Shown here piece by piece: positions 57,901-64,000 of a stretch of 64,000 nt of DNA. The first letter of the stretch is position 1. Each line of letters opens with the position of its first letter. The notes beneath the pieces were generated by a model, which saw nothing but the letters and a program-made list of their open reading frames with translations, was not told the origin of the DNA and did no database searches. Made by a program: the position numbers and the translations under genes. Source of the stretch: Lepas anatifera (Eukaryota > Arthropoda > Thecostraca > Lepadidae); contig JAOTON010000213.1 in assembly GCA_034440635.1 (NCBI GenBank), forward strand, positions 248,001 to 312,000, in the 5' to 3' direction.

Positions 57901-60900
57901 CCCTTTAGAGCTGGTCGTGTGAGAGGAGAGGAGGGGCACAAGAGTTGGTCTAGGGAAGCCCCCAGAGTTGATCTTCCTCCCACAAATGTTAGTCTTGGTG
58001 GCTCCCAGAGTTCCTTCCCCAAAGGTTGGTCTCGAAGCCCCGCAAAAGCTTTTTATTGTGGAAATTCACCAATTCCTAAAAAAATTGAAGACAGCATCAG
58101 AGGGTTTCAGTTGGTACAGATTTACCTGCTTAACCAAAATTTTTCACATGGTAATGGTCAAACAATGCTGTTTGGGGACGATTTTAAAATATTTACTTGG
58201 AGAAAATTAAAGGAAATATCCATCCCTCAGTTCAAACAAGGGCTCTGAGAGTTTACCACCTGAGTACCCAAATTGTAAATTTTTACTCTGCCATACATTT
58301 TGGGGGAATTTTCCACTCACTCGCCATACATTCCAAGCTGAATTTTCCACTCGACACCCTAGCACAAAACCTATTTTGGGTCACTGGGCCACTGTCACAC
58401 GGTGCAGAAACTACACACATCCGAGCCATGCTTTTATCCTTTCCCCCGTGTTAAAAAGCCGTTATTGTGTAATGACTAAAACTTCTTAAAATGTAGATTG
58501 TATCCAAAAGGTTCACGTATACTATTTACTGTCAATAAACTGTTTGCCACAAAAAGTAGCGAGGTAGTAATTTTCGGCTCTAAACAATTCCCCGGCCAAC
58601 TTAGAAGAATAGGCGGGGATCCTCATTCTACTAAACGGTGAACAAACGAGAAACAACGTGAGACCTCCAGAGATTTTCCCCGCCATTAGTGGCGGATCTA
58701 CATACGGCTATTTAATGTGGTTTAGGGACTACGATGAAAACTCGTGAAAAACAGTGTTTTTTTAGGAGAACCAGAGGGTTTTAGACGGGGGGGACAAATC
58801 GCCTGGCTCCGCCCGTGGCTGCTACACGGGAATGTACTTCCCGATGTACGGCCGCCGTGTGACGGTGATTCACAGGACCAGCCCGCGGCCACCGCCCCTG
58901 GGCGGGGGGGGCGGGGGCGGGGGCGGGGGCGGGGCACGTCCCGCCTGCTGCCGCGACGGTGGCACCGCCGTGCCCCGATGTACACAGCTGCAGTTAACGT
59001 CCGAATACTCAAAGCAACTTTAAGGATTTACGACATGCCGACTGCTGAGGCCATATGGTGTAGCCGACTTTCACCCTGTTGGGAGGGTAGTGTGGGGATA
59101 GGAAAACTTAGGCAGAATCAGGCGATAACCTTATACCCTCACTGTAATTCCCCTACAGTACCTGAATATTACTAATGTTACTATTCTTTTCGGCGTGCGC
59201 GGGAAATTATCATATTATATGGATATAAATTAGACATGGAAAATACAATGAAAAACCTGGAGCGGGGAGTGGTGCGATCCGCTAACAAAGTAACAAGCAC
59301 CTTGTTCTGAGGATTCTTAGCCACTGGGTCCCCTGGATAAGGAAGAACATTCCCATCAAGCTTATAAATTGTTAGTGGGAACCATATGAATAATAATAAC
59401 AAAAATATCCGCCGGAAACCTGAACCCGGGTCAGAGGCGTGGAACTCTAGAACTCTTCCGCCAGGCCACTGTATCCTCTCGCCCAATACTCGCAACGCTA
59501 GACATGCATCATTACTTTCTTACATTTTTGGGAGGTGTTAAAATGCAAGGTTCGTGAGCTTCATTATCATATAATCATAGTGGCCATGCTAACTATTTTG
59601 AAGCCCCTGCTCGCCACCCTCTCTCGACAGATATTCAAGATCCATGACCATTGACCCTATGCCGTCTGGTACCAGCTTATCTAAAATACTCTTTGACCTC
59701 ACCAATACTCTGGAACGGTAACCATATCCGCCCACCAATTTGCAACAGAGCACCCTGTGCAACGATATCGTTTACCGTTTCACTTCCGGTATGGATACCC
59801 TTCACAAGCGGCACAGACGCATTAAGTCCAACTCGCATGTCCCGTATTTCCGCTTGGCACCAGAGGTAACCAATTCACCGCCGCTGATGGCGGCGTCAAT
59901 CCAATCAGCCGGCCTGTGTCAAAGGCCGTAAAAACGAGGCACTGGATACGCGTGCTATCCTGGGCAACACGTCCTCTCGACCTCTCCTCGACGCTGGTCC
60001 GGAAACGGGCATTGGACCCATGGGAACCATTGGCGGCTTCTACGCTCCATCGAAGACGAAAGTGTACCGCGAAACAAGCCCCGCCCAGCCTGGGGAAATG
60101 GCAGACTTTGGAGATAGTGAACCAGAAGTGGTTCTGACTGAGGTCGAAACATTCATACAAGCGCACTGCGAAAACTTGTACCGGAAACATTCTAAACATT
60201 GAGAGGAATCAACTAAATTGCGGCCGGGTCAAATGCCGAGAACATGTTGCCTTTCCCTGGAAGGCACCGTGTCGTAAAACAACAATCACAACAGCATTAC
60301 TTTACAAACTAAGGGTTTTGTTGAATGCAGTTAGTTTCCGGACCGACAAAAGAGCGAAGTGAGAAAAAATCCCGGGCGTTCCGACGGAAGTCAGTAACGT
60401 CACATGCAAAAACCACACTAAAAGAGACAGCGGGGAAAACGGAGCAAACCACACTAAAAGAGACCGCGGGGAAAACGGAGCATACATGGAGAGAACACAA
60501 ACCCAAGCTTTGATTGTGTCGAGCGGCAGCAGCGCGCGTGGGCTTGGCGAGGTTAGGACCGGAAATCGACGACAATATCATTCCCTCGCCTAGTACAATC
60601 GATACATCGATCCCGATCAGTAAAATAGCAGCACGAGGAACAGCGGGAGTTCAAGCGAGCAATAACGCAACTAATACTTCTGGTATTTCAACTCAGGAAA
60701 TAAGCTACATAGGCTACGGGACTCGGTTAGACTTGTAAGACGGTTCAAACAACCAGTCACGGCCCTGCCTTTCATTCCGGGCACTTGAACGAGATCAGTA
60801 ATGGCGTTCCGAAGTCTGGAAAACGTACACAGCGGGTGGTATCGATTTCCGCGCGGCGGCCAGTTTTAACTGGATTGGACAAGACGAGACATGGTCCGTA

Positions 60901-62694
60901 ACATTTGACTGACATATCATCAACGCTGAGCGCCGCTATAAACAAGGACCAGCTCGCCTCACGCCGATGTCAGTAGGCTATGATTTTGAGGGCGAAACAG
61001 TCTCGGTCCCGACTGGGGTCAAGGCCGATGTATTGATCTGCGATACATCAAACAACCGGTTAAAACGGAGCTTCGAAGAGAACTGGGGTGTTACGGTTTT
61101 CCTTTGAAGTAAACACACTCCGTTGTCGCCACAAGACCGTGTGGTCCCGTTTATGCTCAATTATCGATGTATTATGCAACGCTCTTGGAATTGTTACATT
61201 TAGGCCTATTCATTCCAGTATAAGGGGACATTCGTGGCATGCTGGTAGTTGAGTCATTACATTAACAGCCAGCTCGTCGTTCTGAGCCATCCTAGCTGCC
61301 TTAAACCACGACCAGGACTTTGCAAGACCGGTGGAAACCATACTTATCGAAACGCAACAGTTCAATGACCTCGTATCGGGCCGACCTCGCAGCAATGCCA
61401 GCATTTCAGAGGCATTGCTCCTGTTTGTACTCAAACACCAGATAGGCGTTCTAGACCAACAGAATTTGCACGAACGCGCACTGAGTCATCCAACAGCGAG
61501 ACACCTCTGGTTTGAGTTTGCAGCGTGCAAACAATATTTACACTACAAAGATAAGGGATGACAGGGACGCTTTGATGGGCCCAGTGTAGATGTTTACCTG
61601 CCTTAGCATAAACTGTACCGTTTTTCTGGCTACGAGGAAGAGCGTTTGCCTTCGGCGGAGATGAAGAGGTTGAAGAGTTCAACAGGGAACTGCGCGTTTT
61701 CTAAACGGACTAGAATCTCAATGTCACTGACTGCTGTTAAAACGCGTGGAATCCAGTACTACAGTAACACAGTATACTGAATACATGTACTATCCAGAAT
61801 ACAGTAATGCTAACCAGAATACAGTAATACTAACCAGACTACAGTACGTCATAAAACAAGAAAAATAGCAGTATCCGTGATGAAGACGTCTGGCTCAAAC
61901 AAACACCCGAGATTGGGCACGATTGCTACCTTACGCACTATTGGCGAGCATTGCAATCAAGCAATCACTCAAGCTTTTTACATGTTCGAGCATCCCACAG
62001 CATGATTCTGACTTCGGTCACATTCCGATGTTCGAAAACCGCACCCCAGCGGTAGTTTCTTCTCAAAGAACAACGACAACCGCTTCCAGGCATTGCAGAA
62101 TAGACCGAATAACAACCCGAGTGCACTGAGTAGGGCGTAGATTGTTGCTGTTATACTACTTGATTCCAAAACGTGACAGACTCACAGATCGAAAATAAGG
62201 CTTAGATAAGCAAACGTCATCAATTTTCTGGAACCATATTGAACGGTAAAACCAGAAAAAAACACAACGCTGCGGTGCAAAGGAAGAAAAGGTAGCTCTC
62301 ATTGCCAATACATTGTAGCTCCCCTTTTCTCCTTTGCAGCAATTTCTAGCCTAGTAAGCTGGACAAAACTAAAAACTGCAGAACCAGATCACGATAACTT
62401 TCCAAGAACAACTTCACCTCCACAAAAACAAAATTATTTCTCAAATCTACGCAATCTGTCAACTGCTCCCCAAGTTGCTGTTGGACCCCGTGTTGGACGA
62501 TTTGACGTCAGGACTCAGCTCTCATCACGCCCTGGTTTCCTCCAACCTCACCCACCACTGGCCTGAGCGTTACCTGCTGCGCCGTAGAGAGGACGGTGGG
62601 CTTGACGCTGGCTGCCATCTCCTTCAACATCAGCTTCTGCAGGTCCTCGTACAACACGTCTCGGCTAACCTGCATCACATAGGGAGAGCCGAAC
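45737..62694 (-). CDS. USP31/USP43-type ubiquitin-specific protease, 5'-partial spliced gene
   Basis: Exons in transcription order: 62574-62694, 55191-55348, 51870-51980, 50913-51042, 49730-49985, 49091-49231, 48250-48447, 47685-47836. All have AG/GT borders and phases that join exactly. They encode the C-terminal half of a USP domain, a cysteine protease that removes ubiquitin. TLQECLQLYT-K-TERLGPEDSW and CPAC are finger parts, SIPDILVIHLKRFRQ and FPLYGLDM follow, and GVCNHHGKDLQSGHYTA holds the catalytic His. NWYSYDDARV holds the third catalytic residue, and AYILFYQRQS ends the domain. 'YTKxERLxPEDxW', 'LxLWxxPDILxxHLKRF' and 'VWSPWKR' favour the USP31/USP43 branch over USP4/15. A Ser/Gly/Ala-rich disordered tail follows. 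The catalytic Cys box lies upstream of the window. The last exon is unsettled (candidates at 46755-47096 and 45737-45955). Three introns hold minisatellites or duplications made of their own splice sites. Confidence 0.9.
46755..47096 (-). CDS. Candidate USP terminal exon overlapping a 51-bp VNTR
   Basis: After the good acceptor TTTTCCATTTCAG the phase-0 reading that fits exon h is open for 113 codons (IELEGAVTPLIRPRHVSTSS ... ADQWPAGIGRWPLPQ ...) to TGA at 46755-46757. An alternative frame from the acceptor CACGTCAG reads five LTNGRPAS repeats but does not fit the phase of exon h. Both are shaped by the repeat, so coding status is open. Confidence 0.35.
   Translation of the reverse strand: MELEGAVTPLIRPRHVSTSSCDAIELTDQWQAGIGRWPLPQAAADQWPAGIGRWPLPQAAADQWQAGIHTLSFIRWRIDQWPTSIHRFGDLGRFVNQWEAGMPSRLLPATGHG
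46801..47015. repeat. 51-bp tandem repeat with CCAAT-box cores
   Basis: Five units with the block GGCCTGCCATTGGTCAG at exact 51-bp spacing (ATTGG at about 46805, 46856, 46907, 46958 and 47009). Two neighbouring units are nearly identical and the others are diverged outside the block. 51 is a multiple of three, so several frames on both strands stay open. Confidence 0.85.
47685..47836 (-). CDS. USP exon h: tail
   Basis: 152 bp after a T-rich acceptor (TTTTTTTTAG), donor ATG|GTGAGG, leaving in phase 0. Reads EEVTAAVQGSPTRLSRGGRY, STLPAGRSTERPAQAELPCS, DDEAPLASEEM. Ser/Pro/Arg-rich, probably disordered and phosphorylated. Confidence 0.8.
48250..48447 (-). CDS. USP exon g: start of the disordered tail
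   Basis: 198 bp, acceptor CTTCTCAG, donor GCCG|GTAAGG. Reads EPTTESAGVQRHWAYRIPVR then QPGKVRGVGSPPPTPGHAST and an Ala/Gly/Ser-rich stretch (GDTGATSAADGASAAGIGGA). Low-complexity tails are usual after the USP31/43 domain. Confidence 0.85.
49091..49231 (-). CDS. USP exon f: end of the protease domain
   Basis: 141 bp, acceptor GTCGGCAG, donor CCCAG|GTGAGC. Completes GHYTA and continues LCRNATDSNWYSYDDARVQR, IEESAVVTPDAYILFYQRQS, LRTCTP. W-Y-x-Y-D-D and AYILFYQ are the closing USP motifs. Confidence 0.95.
49730..49985 (-). CDS. USP exon e: catalytic histidine exon
   Basis: 256 bp from the acceptor CCCCGTCAG to the donor ACTG|GTGGGT, phases 0 to 1. Reads TNNQRSTSKLTTMVDFPLYG, LDMGQHVASRPGAEAVAGAS, LSLLSVWSPWKRHQRAGSAT, GRSGVYQLYGVCNHHGKDLQ, SGHYT. 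The His of GHYT is the expected catalytic base. Confidence 0.95.
49986..50455. repeat. ~30-bp minisatellite made of a 3' splice site
   Basis: About 15 units of 28-31 bp, e.g. ctgacgagggaggggagtgt followed by gaggcagaggt. On the gene's strand each unit is ACCTCTGCCTCACACTCCCC followed by TCCCTCGTCAG, a polypyrimidine tract ending in CAG, and the array ends exactly at the real acceptor of exon e (CCCGTCAG|ACC). Each unit is thus a potential 3' splice site. Confidence 0.95.
50719..50812 (-). mobile_element. SINE family 2 fragment
   Basis: Only the body remains: 'ggggattaaacgacacacca' and the core CCAACTCCCACCCTGTTGGG. It lies within a USP intron. Similar core-only fragments lie at 48950-49015 and 59036-59104. 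Confidence 0.65.
50913..51042 (-). CDS. USP exon d: zinc finger and LKRF box
   Basis: 130 bp, acceptor ATCTTTACAG, donor CAG|GTCGGT. Reads TERLGPEDSWRCPACQSSQQ then AEKRLSLWSIPDILVIHLKRFRQ. CPAC is a CxxC zinc pair, and 'IPDILVIHLKRF' is the strongly conserved USP box 3. Confidence 0.95.
51003..51216. repeat. Partial tandem duplications of exon d start with its acceptor
   Basis: The exon d start plus acceptor (plus-strand text catcgccagctgtcctcggg ... ccgctccgtcctgtaaag) occurs first in the real exon (51007-51050). It recurs almost unchanged at about 51073-51118, and as shorter pieces at about 51138-51155 and 51199-51216. On the gene's strand, the second copy is another CTTTACAG acceptor followed by GACGGAGCGG. 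Confidence 0.85.
51217..51529. mobile_element. Family C TTAA element fragment
   Basis: Right end CCACCGGGGCGGGTGTCAA (TTAA mutated to TCAA at 51526-51529). The inner part matches, in reverse orientation, the start of the nested element at 19310 ('tatccaacag..', 'ggagccgggttcgagagggt'). Confidence 0.55.
51870..51980 (-). CDS. USP exon c
   Basis: 111 bp, acceptor GTCGGCAG, donor ACCAA|GTCAGT. With the split codons it reads S-VLTSTEDYVEEHRTVREVSR-QSLSPVTLQECLQLYT-K. 'LxxCLxLYTK' is the start of the second USP finger half in the USP31/43 branch. Confidence 0.9.
52255..52560. mobile_element. Fragment of a TTAA AGGTCA-rich element
   Basis: Contains AGGTCA/TGACCT hexamers and the 'gtcaatcgaatccataaatcat' phrase typical of the family interior. 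Termini were not identified. Confidence 0.4.
53418..53641. mobile_element. hAT-type miniature element, 208 bp
   Basis: CACTGGCGGACCCAAGCGGG at 53426 and, in reverse from 53633, CACTGGCGGATCCAGCAGC are inverted ends. The flanks AGCCAGAT / AGCAGGAT look like a diverged 8-bp duplication. It sits in the USP intron, immediately beside the start of the minisatellite. Confidence 0.75.
53660..55190. repeat. 33-bp minisatellite made of an exon end and its 5' splice site
   Basis: About 40-45 units of 31-33 bp, e.g. ctgtcgatggcctcccgctg followed by tgacgtcacccac. On the gene's strand each unit reads GAGGCCATCGACAG then GTGGGTGACGTCA, i.e. the last codons of exon b (EAID), its donor and the first intron bases. 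Four longer units (about 54040, 54278, 54422 and 54862) also contain the upstream exon text LLLEWEQ, with AG bases in front (GACGTCAG), so they resemble miniature exons of 47 bp bounded by AG and GT. Almost every unit carries the palindrome TGACGTCA. Long apparent proteins here (GGHRQVGDVTA repeats) come from the repeat. Confidence 0.95.
55191..55348 (-). CDS. USP exon b, source of the donor minisatellite
   Basis: 158 bp in phase 0 from the acceptor CGGCAG: VPLFTVRVVDGVPVDHTVQH, PLFTEPVEEALSASAGQPHV, TLLLEWEQEAID, then AG of the next codon. The donor is ATCGACAG|GTGGGT. Everything downstream of the last 13 or so exon bases is repeated in tandem through the intron (53660-55190). Confidence 0.9.
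55350..58780. other. USP intron, nothing else recognised
   Basis: The 7.2-kb intron between USP exons a and b. Open frames here lack motifs. A patch at 57.85-58.05 kb repeats GGTTGGTCT / GGGGGCCC phrases without clear periodicity. Confidence 0.5.
58895..58937 (+). other. G-quadruplex-prone GGGGGC run
   Basis: More than five consecutive G4-6 tracts separated by single C (GGGGGGGGCGGGGGCGGGGG...) on the plus strand inside the USP intron. Since the gene is transcribed from the other direction, the G-rich strand is the template strand for the transcript. Confidence 0.7.
59300..59495 (-). mobile_element. tRNA-headed SINE-like copy, family 3
   Basis: On the minus strand 'cagtggcctggcggaagagt' (A-box like) is followed about 40 bp later by CCCGGGTTCAGGTTTCC (B-box). 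The body after the head has an AT-rich tail (tattattattcatatgg). Only one copy lies in the window, so the SINE call rests on the Pol III boxes. Confidence 0.5.
60410..60486. repeat. Two tandem 38-bp units
   Basis: The unit AAACCACACTAAAAGAGACA plus GCGGGGAAAACGGAGC occurs twice head to tail with one or two changes, inside the USP intron. Confidence 0.75.
61755..61850. repeat. ~20-bp tandem repeat
   Basis: CCAGAATACAGTAATACTAA in three consecutive, slightly varied units, with partial units before (acagtaacacagtatactg). Confidence 0.75.
62574..62694 (-). CDS. USP exon a
   Basis: 121 bp, acceptor CTCTTCCCCAG, donor CAG|GTAACG, entering in phase 2 and leaving in phase 0. It encodes FGSPYVMQVSRDVLYEDLQK and LMLKEMAASVKPTVLSTAQQ, the part of the USP domain before the inserted ubiquitin-like/finger region. 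It is the first recognised exon; those with the catalytic Cys must lie beyond 64 kb. Confidence 0.85.
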
Positions 62695-62699
62695 CTGGG

Positions 62700-64000
62700 G
62701 AAGAGCACGTGACGTTAGTAGTGATGTCACCTCCAGTGATGGGAACTTGTGCTAGGATCGGTCAATTCGATGGTGACCGGTTATCTCCGGAGAGTGGAGC
62801 CTGAGAGAGCAGTCAAGGCGACGGTGGAAGTAGTGCTTCCTGATAAACGCGAGGTGAGCGAGGTTATGCTAACGGCGAGCAAGCCTGGTGGGAATTGTGC
62901 TCTTTATCACCTAACGTGCGACAGAACCCAATAAAAAACGATAGCTGTCAGAACAGAAGCAGCATTAGACTGTGCACTGTGTACTTCTGAACTTTACAGA
63001 AGCACATTAGCACTGTGTACTTTTGTCTAGTGTTTATAATGAGTGAATGACGCAGCAGTCCTCAAGTTGGCTATCAGTGCAGGTTTGTACGGCTTTAAGG
63101 GAAATATTCCACTTTATCAAAATTCTGTAAGAAGGCTGTTTATGGACAAATAAGTCTGGAAATAAGGACAACACGGTTCTCCATCTTAAATCACTAAAAA
63201 CAAAATAAAGCCCCATTATTCAAGTTATGATGTCATCAAAATAGCATGTTTTCGACATCTGAAAAATAATAACCTAGACCATAGACTCGCTTAGACCTGG
63301 AGTCACCATATTCTATAGAAATCTATGGATTTAATATATCTTACACCCAAAAGTTTCCTTCAAAATTCAAAACCAAAGGTAAGGGCGGAAGGGAAATTGA
63401 TTTCTGTCATTTATTTAAACAGAAACAGTTGAATATCTTGGGAATAAACCGACGCGTGCACCACAAGGCCAATAATTTATGCTCTCACGTAATGAGGATT
63501 CTGATAAAAGTCCGTGCCCAAATCTATAGTCAGTGCATGCGCTCCATTTTGCGTTCAGGGTCTGATAAGGCAGGCCATTGAACGGCTTATCAACAGAGCC
63601 TTGGCTGAAATGAAAGATGTCACCAGTTCTTTCTCGACACGCTTTAGAAACATATTATCACGGTTCAAAGCCCATTCGAAAAACGGAGCGCTCCCTTTTA
63701 GAGCGTGAGCTATAATAAGGTCCTGCGACGCTGTTGAGGACGGATGAGCAGTTGGCCTCCTTTCCGGGGCGGATTCAGGATTTTCTCAAGGAGAGGGCGA
63801 ATTACAGACTCGGGGTTCGTCCTTTGGGGAGGGGGCCCGCAACTCGGGGGGAAGGCGCGGAAAAACGTTCAAGGTGATGGAACTCTGTTTAAAAAAATTG
63901 GTGCCCCATGCCCAGCCTGGGGTCATTTTGCAGGTTACCACCACACCTACACGTTCGTATGCACTATATAGTCAGTATATACATGTACAGACAGGGCTTT
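62700..64000. other. USP upstream intron, nothing recognised except a hAT-like start
   Basis: No further USP exon was recognised. At about 63765 a GGGGCGGATTCAGGATTTTC start resembles the elements at 22.96 kb and probably continues past the window end. A short helical open frame at 63560-63708 (GLIRQAIERLINRALAEMKD) has no recognised relative. Confidence 0.4.

Noticed and set aside
57805..58248. 147-codon open frame in the USP intron
   Set aside because: Contains local phrase repeats (GGTCTAGGG) but no domain; opposite in direction to the gene.
58722..59175. Gly- or Pro/Arg-rich coding exon
   Set aside because: Created by the GGGGGC run; no splice-consistent frame joins the USP exons, and the frame tested has a stop.

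Overview
This is a repeat-rich, intron-rich animal genome segment, not a bacterial one. No long uninterrupted ORF stands out, and the two recognisable host genes had to be assembled from spliced exons with matching phases. An arthropod, probably a crustacean, is the best guess. The evidence is a secreted Tyr/Val/Thr-repeat structural protein of cuticle type, whose promoter pairs TATAAAAG with an arthropod TCAGT initiator 31 bp downstream, and the set of transposons present (Penelope-like, P/THAP9-like, TTAA-target and hAT-type miniatures). A barnacle is possible, but nothing in the sequence proves it.

Layout: 1-9 kb is repeat sequence (an 8-bp-TSD hAT-type miniature element, a large GA/GACA microsatellite, two TTAA-flanked AGGTCA-rich elements). 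9.05-12.55 kb holds a complete plus-strand gene for a secreted protein of about 252 residues with YVTET repeats. It has six coding/leader exons plus a 5' leader exon, a GC-AG intron and a probable 3'-UTR intron. 12.6-18.5 kb has no recognised gene. 18.5-31.7 kb is a nest of transposons: TTAA elements inside one another, tRNA-derived SINEs, a decayed ~190-bp repeat array with an inverted arm, and a Penelope-like retroelement remnant with GIY-YIG domain and a hammerhead-like motif. 33.3-38.4 kb carries a self-nested miniature element with 9-bp target duplications, a broken P-element/THAP9-like transposase and another TTAA element. 38.4-45.7 kb is anonymous sequence with hAT-type miniatures, two perfect RFX X-box palindromes and a CCAAT-box cluster.

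45.7-62.7 kb is the 3' two thirds of a minus-strand ubiquitin-specific protease gene of the USP31/USP43 type. Eight consecutive exons fit each other in phase and give the finger region, the catalytic His box (GHYTA) and the SYDDA / AYILFYQ end of the domain. The catalytic Cys box lies upstream, outside the window.

The most unusual observation is in this gene. The intron after the exon ending EQEAID contains a ~1.5-kb minisatellite whose 33-bp unit is the last bases of that exon plus its own 5' splice site. The intron before the TNNQRS exon contains a ~470-bp minisatellite whose ~30-bp unit is that exon's own polypyrimidine tract and 3' splice site. A third intron has partial duplications of an acceptor with the exon start. 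The gene therefore carries dozens of decoy donors and over ten decoy acceptors beside the authentic sites. The 33-bp units also each carry the CREB/ATF palindrome TGACGTCA.
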